A DNA stretch of 6,793 nucleotides from Gammaproteobacteria bacterium (GTDB lineage: Bacteria; Pseudomonadota; Gammaproteobacteria; UWMA-0217): NCBI GenBank assembly GCA_027031685.1, contig JALVPS010000070.1, positions 1-6,793 on the forward strand, written 5' to 3'. The position numbers and the translations under genes were made by a program. Positions 1-5,722 of this stretch are shown here, piece after piece. The notes under the pieces were generated by a model, which saw only the letters and a list, made by a program, of their open reading frames with translations, did no database searches and had not been told where the DNA came from. Position 1 is the first letter of the stretch; every line of letters starts with the position of its first letter.

Positions 1-838
1 GGGCCGGGGCGGCGGCCGCCAGCTCCGGGGCGGCGGCGTCCACTTCGCCCACGTCCAGCAGCAGGGCGGCGCGCAGCAGGTGCCAGGGGCCGTCGCGGCG
101 GTCGGCGGGCACCCCGTCCAGGCCCGCCAGGGCGGCGCGCGTGTCGCCCCGCCGGTAGTCGGCCACGGCCTGTTCCAGCGCCTGTGGCGCGGCGGCGGCC
201 GCCACGTCCAGCAGGGCGGTGTCCACGATGGGCGGGTAGTACAGCGCCCACTGCACGCTGTCGGCGGGCCGCGCGCGCAGCACCGGGCGCGGCGCCTGGC
301 CGGCAGCGGCCGCGACCACATCGCCGGGCTCGGCGGCCACCGAGCCGGCGGCGTTGCTCACCCGCACGCGGCCCTCGAACACCGCCACCCGGCCGCGCCG
401 GCCGTCGGCGGCCACCACGAACTCGGTGCCCTCGATGGCGGCGTTGAGGAAGGGGGTGTGCACCTCCAGGCTGCGCGGCGTGCGGCTGATGAAGTGCAGG
501 ATGCCGTGCAGCAGGTCGAGCAGGGTGGGGCGACCGGGGGCCACGTCGGTGAAGGTGACGACGCTGTCGGGCGCGATGCGGAACTCGGTCTGGTTCACGC
601 CGATGCGCACGCCGGCGCGGCTGTGGGCGCCGGTGGCCAGGCTGTCGCCCTGACAGAATTGCTGCCCCGGCCGGGCCGGACGCCACGGGGCGGTGGGCTG
701 GCGCCGCCAGGTGACCTCCCCCTCGGCGGACACCAGGCGGGCCACGGGCCGGCAGTCGGTTTCGGCGCGCACGGCGCTGGTGAGCAGCAGCATCAGCAGG
801 AGGAGCCAGAGGGACAGGCGGTGACGGGCAGGGGGCAT
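1..838 (-). CDS. Exported FecR-domain protein with start of a C-terminal TPR-like region (3' end cut by window edge)
   Basis: The frame is open from an ATG at 838 to the left edge, giving 279 residues and no stop, so the C-terminus lies outside. Residues 8-25 form a hydrophobic signal peptide ending LTSAVRA, with likely cleavage before Glu26. A FecR-type beta-rich domain follows at about 30-180, with the family hallmarks TPFLNAAIEGTEFVV (128-142) and VAVFEGRVRV (151-160). A YYPP motif lies at 200-203, and from about 218 the chain turns into Ala/Leu-rich helices resembling the start of tetratricopeptide repeats. Cys28 and Cys62 could pair in the periplasm. Classical FecR is an inner-membrane anti-sigma factor with a cytoplasmic N-terminus. 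This protein instead begins with an export signal, and no sigma-factor gene is visible, so an anti-sigma role is unlikely. FecR-plus-TPR exported proteins often lie beside CHASE2 cyclases, as here. An AGGAG lies 11 nt before the ATG, a slightly long spacing. Family call is firm; function unknown. Confidence 0.88.
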   Translation of the reverse strand, partial: MPPARHRLSLWLLLLMLLLTSAVRAETDCRPVARLVSAEGEVTWRRQPTAPWRPARPGQQFCQGDSLATGAHSRAGVRIGVNQTEFRIAPDSVVTFTDVAPGRPTLLDLLHGILHFISRTPRSLEVHTPFLNAAIEGTEFVVAADGRRGRVAVFEGRVRVSNAAGSVAAEPGDVVAAAAGQAPRPVLRARPADSVQWALYYPPIVDTALLDVAAAAAPQALEQAVADYRRGDTRAALAGLDGVPADRRDGPWHLLRAALLLDVGEVDAAAPELAAAAPA

Positions 839-974
839 GGACGGGGGCGCTCCTCGAATGGGCGGCATCTTTCTATTTTGAATCGTCGGCCACCGGCACT
901 GTCATGACCGGGGACAATGAACAGGCAGGCACCACGGGGCGACAGGGGCGGTACGAGTGTCTCGTGTATCGCGC

Positions 975-1003
975 TTTATGGCCGAAAAAGTCATGGGGGA
1001 CAA
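975..1003 (-). promoter_or_regulatory. Candidate sigma-70-type promoter toward fecR
   Basis: On the minus strand, TTGTCC (998-1003, 4 of 6 to the -35 consensus) is followed after 17 bp by CATAAA (975-980, 4 of 6 to the -10). The start site would fall near 968-969 and give a leader of about 130 nt before the fecR ATG at 838. Neither hexamer is strong alone, which fits a promoter that needs an activator. The CRP-like site at 1003-1018 is centred about 42 bp upstream of the predicted start. Inferred from sequence only. Confidence 0.42.
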
Positions 1004-1018
1004 GTGAAAAGGCCCACA
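1003..1018. promoter_or_regulatory. CRP-like operator (AGTGA-N6-CCACA)
   Basis: The sequence AGTGAAAAGGCCCACA matches the CRP consensus TGTGA-N6-TCACA at 8 of 10 positions with the exact 6-bp spacer. Both GTG/CAC cores are intact. It overlaps by one base the -35 of the candidate fecR promoter and is centred at about -42, the geometry of class II CRP-activated promoters. By my rough estimate for uniform composition, about 0.1 such matches are expected by chance in a gap of this length, so the promoter geometry and the nearby CRP-type regulator gene carry much of the argument. Confidence 0.45.
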
Positions 1019-1070
1019 TACGGGTAACAGAACGAATCCACGATGGATCGGGCGCTGTCGCATACCTGGT

Positions 1071-3248
1071 TCACTTCGCCACCAGGGATACCATGCGCCA
1101 GGTGGCCGGGGACGTGCCGGCGGCGGCCTGGTGGCGGCACAGCTCGGCGAAAAAGCGGCTGGGGCCGTCCTGGAAGCGGCGCGCCAGGGCCTCGAATTCG
1201 GCCAGGGCGGCGGCCGGGCCCTCCTCGCGGTAACGCGCCAGGGCGGCCTGGAAGCCGGCCAGCAGGCGCTCCGGCAGGGGCGCGACGGGCAGCTCGTAGA
1301 GCGACACGGGGCGCGTGCGGCCGGCCAGGCGGAACTCGCCCAGCCAGCGCGTGGCCATGCCGTCCAGGTGGGCCACCACGGCGGCGGAGGCCAGCAGGCG
1401 GGTGCCCAGCAGGCGGTTGGCCTGCTCGATGCGGCTGACGGTGTTCACCGTGTCGCCCACGGCACGCAGCTGGAGCTGATGTCCGTCGCCCACCGTGCCC
1501 AGCGCCACCGGCCCGAAGTGCAGGCCGAGGCGGGTGGGCAGGGCGGCCGGGCCGCCCGCCGCCAGCCATTCGGCAATGGCCCGCGCGCCCTGTGCGGCGT
1601 CGCGGCAGGCGGCGGCCGGTCCCTGCTCGGCCAGCCACAGGGCCAGCATGCCGTCGCCGGCCACGTCCATCACCCGGCCCTGCCGGGCGTGCACGGCCTG
1701 GAACAGCGCGTGCCAGTAGCGGTCCATGAGCGCCTTGGCCTGGGCCGGCGACAGGTGTTCGATGCGGCGCGTGTAGTCGTACACATCGCTGGCCAGGCAG
1801 GCCGCCTCCAGCTCGCGGTCGCGCAAGCGCTCGGCGAGCTGCGCGGCATCCGTCGCCGGGTCGATCACCTCCGGTGGCAGGAAGGGGCGCACCTGCTCGC
1901 GCAGCACCTGCTGCTGGCGGTGCGACAGGCGGTAGTGGCCCACCAGCGCCAGGGTGAGGGCCAGCGGCAGTTGCAGCAGCAGGGGGGTGGTGAGGGGCAG
2001 CCACAGGCCGCGCAGGGCGAAGGCGGCCCAGGCCAGCGCCAGCCAGGCCGCCGCCAGGGCGCCGGTCGCCGCCAGGGTGCGGTAGCCGCGCGTATGCCAG
2101 GCGAGTGCCGCCGCCAGCAGGCCGAAGGCGATGACCACGGCCAGCCGTCCCGCCGCCGGCAGCGGCCGCACCCAGCGCCCCTCCACCAGGTTGGCGAAGG
2201 TGGTGGCCATGATCTCCACCCCGCTGATGTCCAGCCCGTCGGCGCGCGTGAAGGCGGTGTAGAAGCCGTCCTTCTGCTCCGGCTGGAGCTGCTCCGAGAA
2301 GCCCACGAACACCGTGGCGTCGTCCAGCCGCGCGCGGGTCATGCCTTCCACCACCTGGTAGTAGGGCAGGGTGCGCACGGCGCGCGGCGGACCGTAGTAG
2401 TCCAGGAAGATGGCCGGGGGCGCGGCGAGCGTGGCCGCCAGCTGGCGCAGGCACTGGCCGCCCGGCCCGTCGGTGGGGGCCGCCGCCAGCGCCCGCTGCA
2501 AGCGACGGGCGGCGGCGGGCCGGGCGACCAGACGCTCGCGCAGGGCCTGGGCGAACCGGTCGGGTGAGGCGTCGGCCGGCGGCAGGTCGGCGAGGCCGGC
2601 CGCGGCGGCCCGCGCCAGCAGGGCCGGCCAGGCGCTCCGGCAGTGGGTGAACAGGGCCACTACCGGCAGGGTGGGGCGGCTGCCGGCGGCGGCCTTGTAC
2701 AGCCACGCCTGACGGATCTGCTCCGGCACCTTGGGCAGGGCGAAGGGGGCGGTGGCCAGTGCCGCCGAGCGCAACGGCTCGATGGGCGGAACGCGCCGCT
2801 CCACGTGCAGGCCGGGCCCATTGTCGGTCTCCAGGTATTCGAACAGCAGCACGCGCCCGCTGCGCCGCATGGCGGCGGCAAGGGCGGCGTCACCGGCCGG
2901 GTCGTGGGGGTCGGCGAAGCGGATGTCGAAGACGATGGCGCGCGCCCCCAGGGCGGTGAGGCGGTCCACCAGGTCGGCGTGGTAGCGGCGCGGCCACTTG
3001 CGCGGCACGTTGGGCAGGCCGAAGCGGCGCGAGGAGGCCCGGTCGATGGACACCACCACTGCCTGGGGCGGAGCCGGGCGCGGGCCGCGCAGGCGGAACA
3101 GCCAGTCCAGCCCCACGTCGGCTTCCAGGTTGGCCAGCGGCGGCACGGCCAGCGCCAGCAGCCCCGCCAAGCCCGTGAGCAGGCCCAGCAGGGCCGTTTG
3201 GGCGCGCGCGGAAAGGCGGCTAAAATGGCGCAGGGGGCGGGGGAACAT
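1071..3248 (-). CDS. CHASE2-domain class III nucleotide cyclase (adenylate/guanylate cyclase family), membrane sensor
   Basis: This 725-residue protein has the standard CHASE2-cyclase order: N-terminal membrane helix (about 17-37), periplasmic CHASE2 sensor (about 40-355), three membrane helices (about 366-385, 391-411, 414-436), a cytoplasmic linker, a class III cyclase domain (about 480-655) and a helical tail (658-710). It would convert a nucleoside triphosphate to a cyclic nucleotide plus pyrophosphate in response to an envelope signal. Metal-binding Asp488 (in LASDVYDYT) and Asp532 (in VAGDGMLALW) are present, as are Asn602 and the transition-state Arg606 (in VGDTVNTVSR). The two base-specifying positions are unusual: Asp528 where Lys is expected and Arg595 where Asp or Thr is expected. 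The frame stays open far upstream, but that part is antisense to the regulator gene. ATG 3248 is chosen because it directly precedes the membrane helix; its Shine-Dalgarno is weak. The gene diverges from the CRP-family gene. Substrate uncertain. Confidence 0.93.
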   Translation of the reverse strand: MFPRPLRHFSRLSARAQTALLGLLTGLAGLLALAVPPLANLEADVGLDWLFRLRGPRPAPPQAVVVSIDRASSRRFGLPNVPRKWPRRYHADLVDRLTALGARAIVFDIRFADPHDPAGDAALAAAMRRSGRVLLFEYLETDNGPGLHVERRVPPIEPLRSAALATAPFALPKVPEQIRQAWLYKAAAGSRPTLPVVALFTHCRSAWPALLARAAAAGLADLPPADASPDRFAQALRERLVARPAAARRLQRALAAAPTDGPGGQCLRQLAATLAAPPAIFLDYYGPPRAVRTLPYYQVVEGMTRARLDDATVFVGFSEQLQPEQKDGFYTAFTRADGLDISGVEIMATTFANLVEGRWVRPLPAAGRLAVVIAFGLLAAALAWHTRGYRTLAATGALAAAWLALAWAAFALRGLWLPLTTPLLLQLPLALTLALVGHYRLSHRQQQVLREQVRPFLPPEVIDPATDAAQLAERLRDRELEAACLASDVYDYTRRIEHLSPAQAKALMDRYWHALFQAVHARQGRVMDVAGDGMLALWLAEQGPAAACRDAAQGARAIAEWLAAGGPAALPTRLGLHFGPVALGTVGDGHQLQLRAVGDTVNTVSRIEQANRLLGTRLLASAAVVAHLDGMATRWLGEFRLAGRTRPVSLYELPVAPLPERLLAGFQAALARYREEGPAAALAEFEALARRFQDGPSRFFAELCRHQAAAGTSPATWRMVSLVAK
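3198..3226 (+). promoter_or_regulatory. Weak candidate promoter for the CRP-family gene
   Basis: TAAAAT (3221-3226) matches the -10 consensus at 5 of 6 positions and stands out in GC-rich surroundings. At a 17-bp spacing upstream is TTGGGC (3198-3203), which keeps only the TTG. The predicted start near 3233 lies inside the 5' end of the divergent cyclase gene and gives a leader of about 158 nt. The bases also encode cyclase residues, so chance is possible. Confidence 0.25.
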
Positions 3249-3331
3249 GCAGATCCGTCTCGAAAAATCAATAAACCGGCATGACCGGCGCTGCGGACCG
3301 GGCGACAACCACGCCGGGCGGCGGCAGGGAG

Positions 3332-3360
3332 ATTGTCGACCGCGCCATCGCCCGGGGCAA
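3332..3360 (-). promoter_or_regulatory. Candidate promoter for the cyclase gene
   Basis: On the minus strand, TTGCCC (3355-3360, 4 of 6) and GACAAT (3332-3337, 4 of 6) are separated by exactly 17 bp. The start would be near 3325, leaving about 77 nt before the cyclase ATG. It is the best-spaced pair in the divergent gap but each hexamer is only moderate. Confidence 0.3.
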
Positions 3361-3375
3361 GCCACGGCAGCGGAC

Positions 3376-3381
3376 AGGAGG
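3376..3381 (+). promoter_or_regulatory. Ribosome binding site fixing the GTG start of the CRP-family gene
   Basis: AGGAGG lies 9 nt before GTG 3391. The same frame is open further upstream, including an ATG at 3247, but those extra residues are low-complexity Arg/Gly sequence overlapping the divergent promoter region and have no comparable ribosome binding site. This decides for the GTG. Confidence 0.8.
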
Positions 3382-3390
3382 GGCACCGGG

Positions 3391-4038
3391 GTGACGACAG
3401 AACCGCCACTGTTTCCCGCGCTCACCGACGAGGAGATCGCGTTCATCGCCGCCCACGGCGTGGTGCGGCGCTTTCCCAAGGGGGCCGTCGTCATCAACGA
3501 GGGTGACGAGGGCGACTTCATGTTCGTCCTGCGCGAGGGGCGTGTGAAGGTGTTCGCCAGTGACGGCGCCGGCCGCGAGGTGCTGCTCAACATCCAGGGC
3601 CCCGGCTCCCTGTTGGGCGAGCTGGCGCTCATCGACGAGACGCCCCGTTCCGCCTCGGTCATGGCCCTGGAGCCGGTGACGCTGGTGCTCATCACCCGGC
3701 GCGCCTTCGAGGACGCCCTGCGCGAGCGCCCCGACCTGGCGCTGCGCTTCCTGAGTGTGCTCACCAAGCGGGTGCGGTACCTGACGCATATCGTCAAGAA
3801 CCTGGCCTGCCGCAACGTGACTGGCCGCATCGCCTTCACCCTGGACCGCCTGGCCGAGCCGCTGCCGGACGGCCGCCGTCGCGTGTCCGTGCCGCTCACC
3901 CAGCGCGACCTGGCCGAGATGGTGGGCGCCTCCCGCGAGATGGTGGGGCGCGTGCTCAAGGAGTTCGAGCGCGACGGCCTGCTCACCCACGAGGGCCGCC
4001 ATTACGTCCTGTCGCCGGACTTCCCGCCCCGCCGCTGA
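3391..4038 (+). CDS. CRP-family (Crp/Fnr superfamily) transcriptional regulator
   Basis: 215 residues, the normal length for the family. A cyclic-nucleotide-binding beta-roll spans about 10-115 with the phosphate-binding cassette GELALIDETPRSASV (76-90). Its Glu77, Arg86 and Ser87 correspond to E. coli CRP Glu72, Arg82 and Ser83, which bind the ribose and cyclic phosphate. A dimerisation helix (about 113-140) leads to a winged helix-turn-helix. The recognition helix SREMVGRVLK (181-190) keeps the Arg, Glu and Arg used by CRP to read TGTGA, and has Gly186 where FNR has the Ser linked to TTGAT. FNR cluster cysteines are absent; the only Cys is 140. The adenine-contacting CRP residues Thr127 and Ser128 align with Leu131 and Thr132, so the ligand may not be cAMP or may bind differently. 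Transcribed away from the cyclase gene, it probably responds to that enzyme. The target site predicted is the CRP-like operator near fecR. Confidence 0.93.
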   Translation: MTTEPPLFPALTDEEIAFIAAHGVVRRFPKGAVVINEGDEGDFMFVLREGRVKVFASDGAGREVLLNIQGPGSLLGELALIDETPRSASVMALEPVTLVLITRRAFEDALRERPDLALRFLSVLTKRVRYLTHIVKNLACRNVTGRIAFTLDRLAEPLPDGRRRVSVPLTQRDLAEMVGASREMVGRVLKEFERDGLLTHEGRHYVLSPDFPPRR

Positions 4039-4108
4039 GTCCCTGCATCCGCGCCGGGGCGGCGCCACGTAGGCAAGGCATCGGAAACGCCCTTCCGGAG
4101 CCCCGCCC
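4039..4108 (+). other. Short gap with a GC hairpin between regulator and glutamate-synthase-like genes
   Basis: GCGCC-GGGGC-GGCGC (4051-4065) can form a 5-bp stem but lacks a T-run, so it is not a clear terminator and read-through from the regulator gene is possible. CGGAG (4096-4100) is the ribosome binding site for the next gene, 8 nt before its ATG. No CRP-like site is seen here. Confidence 0.4.
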
Positions 4109-5683
4109 ATGAACGACGTCGAACTGCCCGCCTTCCTGCTCTCCGTGCTGGAGGTGATGGCCTTTCTGTTCATCTTTGCCGTGGGCACGGTGGTGGCCAT
4201 CATCGTCGTGCTGTACATCATCGACGTCACCCAGACGCGCAACGCCATCCGCCGCAACTTTCCGGTCATCGGCCGCTTCCGGCACCTGTTCCAGACCCTG
4301 GGCAAGTTCTTCCGCCAGTACTTCTTCGCCATGGACCGCGAGGAGCTGCCCTTCAACCGCGCCCAGCGCGTGTGGGTGTACCGCGCCAGCCACGGCGGCG
4401 ACCGGACGGTGGCCTTCGGCTCGACGCGCGACCTGCGCGCCCCAGGCACCCTGCTGTTCGTCAACTGCGCCTTTCCCACCCTGGAGAAGGACACCGCCGA
4501 GCCGCGCCCGGTGACCATCGGCCCCGGCTGCCCCCGGCCCTACACCACCGCTGCCCTGTTCCACATCTCCGGCATGAGCTTCGGCGCCCTGTCGCGCCCG
4601 GCCGTGCAGGCCCTGTCCCGCGGCGCCGCCCAGGCCGGCATCTGGCTCAACACCGGCGAGGGCGGCCTGGCGCCCTGGCACCTGGAGGGCGGCTGCGACC
4701 TGGTATTCCAGATCGGCACCGCCAAATACGGCGTGCGCGACGCGCGCGGCCGGCTCAGCCCCGAGCGGCTGCGCGCCGTGGCCGCCCACCCGCAGGTGAG
4801 GCTGTTCGAGATCAAGCTCAGCCAGGGCGCCAAGCCGGGCAAGGGCGGCCTGCTGCCGGCCGTGAAGGTGACCCCGGAGATCGCCCGCATCCGCGGCATC
4901 CCCGTGCACCAGGATTCCATCAGCCCCAACCGGCATCCGGAGATCGGCAGCGTGGGCGACCTGCTGGACATGATCGCCCGCGTGCGCGACCTCACCGGCC
5001 GGCCGGTGGGCTTCAAGACCGTGCTGGGGGACTACGGCTGGTTCGTGGCCCTGTGCGAGGAGATCGGCCGCCGCGGGCCGGACAGCGCCCCCGACTTCGT
5101 CACCATCGACAGTGCCGACGGCGGCAGCGGGGCCGCGCCCATGAGCCTGCTGGACTACGTGGGCCTGCCCATCCGCGAGACGCTGCCCCTGGTGGTGGAC
5201 ATCCTGGCCGCCTTCGATCTGGCCGAGCGGGTGCGGGTGATCGCCTCCGGCCGGCTCATCAACCCCGCCGACGTGGCCTGGGCGCTGTGCGCCGGGGCCG
5301 ACTTCGTGGTCTCCGCGCGCGGCTTCCTGTTCGCCCTGGGGTGCATCCAGGCCATGCGGTGCAACCGTAATACCTGCCCCACGGGCATCACCACCCACGA
5401 CCCGCGCCTGCAGCGTGGCCTGGTGGTGGCCGACAAGGCGCAGCGCGTGGCCCGCTACGCGCAGAGCATGCACCGCGAGGTGGGCCTCATCGCCCACGCC
5501 TGTGGCGTCCAGCACCCGCGCCAGCTACAGCGGGCCCACGCCCGGCTGGTGCTGGCCGACGGGCAGTCCGTGCCGCTCGACCGCTACTACGCCCGGGCCG
5601 CCGAGTGCATGTGGAAGGATCTGGCGCGCCGCGGCGCGCACGCGGCCTGCACGCCGGGGCGGCCCATGTCGCCCGCGGCCTGA
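4109..5683 (+). CDS. Membrane-anchored FMN-binding glutamate synthase family protein
   Basis: 524 residues. One N-terminal membrane helix (about 10-38) is followed by a basic stretch (RNAIRR, GRFRH), suggesting the catalytic part is cytoplasmic. The rest is the FMN-binding synthase domain of glutamate synthase: GMSFGALSR (155-163), NTGEGG (181-186), LSQGAKPGKGG (237-247), SADGGSGAAP (335-344) and the [3Fe-4S] ligands Cys412, Cys418 and Cys423 in the GltB spacing C-x5-C-x4-C. Both the N-terminal glutaminase domain with its catalytic Cys and the C-terminal GXGXG domain of full-length GltB are absent. It therefore cannot release ammonia from glutamine by itself; it might use free ammonia, a partner amidotransferase, or another oxoacid/amino acid redox reaction. 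No GltD-like reductase is visible, so the electron donor is unknown. It precedes the DoxX-type gene by 39 bp, suggesting a shared transcript. Family is certain, reaction is not. Confidence 0.93.
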   Translation: MNDVELPAFLLSVLEVMAFLFIFAVGTVVAIIVVLYIIDVTQTRNAIRRNFPVIGRFRHLFQTLGKFFRQYFFAMDREELPFNRAQRVWVYRASHGGDRTVAFGSTRDLRAPGTLLFVNCAFPTLEKDTAEPRPVTIGPGCPRPYTTAALFHISGMSFGALSRPAVQALSRGAAQAGIWLNTGEGGLAPWHLEGGCDLVFQIGTAKYGVRDARGRLSPERLRAVAAHPQVRLFEIKLSQGAKPGKGGLLPAVKVTPEIARIRGIPVHQDSISPNRHPEIGSVGDLLDMIARVRDLTGRPVGFKTVLGDYGWFVALCEEIGRRGPDSAPDFVTIDSADGGSGAAPMSLLDYVGLPIRETLPLVVDILAAFDLAERVRVIASGRLINPADVAWALCAGADFVVSARGFLFALGCIQAMRCNRNTCPTGITTHDPRLQRGLVVADKAQRVARYAQSMHREVGLIAHACGVQHPRQLQRAHARLVLADGQSVPLDRYYARAAECMWKDLARRGAHAACTPGRPMSPAA

Positions 5684-5710
5684 CTCGATAACACCGCAAA
5701 CAAACCGCCA

Positions 5711-5716
5711 AAGGAG
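5711..5716 (+). promoter_or_regulatory. Ribosome binding site of the DoxX-family gene
   Basis: AAGGAG lies 6 nt before ATG 5723, the clearest Shine-Dalgarno in the window. It sits in a 39-bp, A-rich gap with no terminator after the glutamate-synthase-like gene, which supports cotranscription. Confidence 0.75.
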
Positions 5717-5722
5717 TACGCC

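Larger units (their letters stand above)
839..1070. other. Intergenic region between the cyclase and fecR genes (232 bp)
   Basis: No convincing gene is seen. The best content is a CRP-like operator and promoter at 975-1018, listed separately. A second, weaker minus-strand promoter candidate lies closer to fecR: ATGACA on the minus strand (900-905) and CAAAAT (875-880), but the spacer is 19 bp. Two small inverted repeats are present: ATCCA-CGA-TGGAT (1036-1048), just past the cyclase stop, and ACGAG-TGT-CTCGT (953-965), near the predicted fecR transcript start. Neither is followed by a clear T-run, so no intrinsic terminator for the cyclase gene is supported. The region is visibly richer in A and T than the flanking genes, as expected for a promoter. 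Confidence 0.7.
3249..3390. other. Divergent intergenic region between cyclase and CRP-family genes
   Basis: This 142-bp gap must hold the 5' signals for the cyclase gene and at least the ribosome binding site of the regulator gene. It has an A/T-rich stretch (3263-3275) close to the cyclase start and a short direct repeat ACCGGC-ATG-ACCGGC around it. No TGTGA-N6-TCACA-like site is seen, so direct autoregulation by a CRP-type protein from this gap is not supported. Confidence 0.6.

Noticed and set aside
902..994. 30-codon minus-strand open frame in the cyclase-fecR gap
   Set aside because: It has no ribosome binding site, overlaps the predicted promoter and would start upstream of the predicted transcript start.
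1011..1022. Possible intrinsic terminator for the cyclase gene (minus strand CCC/GGG stem followed by CCTTTT)
   Set aside because: The stem is only 3 bp and the T-run is short.
1131..2567. Long plus-strand open frame (478 codons) opposite the cyclase gene
   Set aside because: Its translation is Gly/Gln/Arg-rich low-complexity sequence without domains. It is a by-product of high GC on the antisense strand of a gene with clear CHASE2 and cyclase motifs.
3258..3273. Possible FNR box (minus strand TTGAT in the divergent gap)
   Set aside because: Only one half-site matches; the second half is CGAGA rather than ATCAA, and the local regulator is CRP-type.
2998..3390. N-terminal extension of the CRP-family frame
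   Set aside because: It overlaps the antisense of the cyclase 5' end, is low-complexity, and the strong ribosome binding site favours GTG 3391.
3249..3986. N-terminal extension of the cyclase frame by 246 residues
   Set aside because: It is Ser/Arg-rich and lies antisense to the regulator gene. The real protein begins at ATG 3248 just before the first membrane helix.
3268..5515. Long minus-strand open frames (3268-4518 and 3983-5515) opposite the regulator and glutamate-synthase-like genes
   Set aside because: Their His/Gly/Ala/Gln-rich translations match no family, and the plus strand carries full conserved motifs over the same bases.
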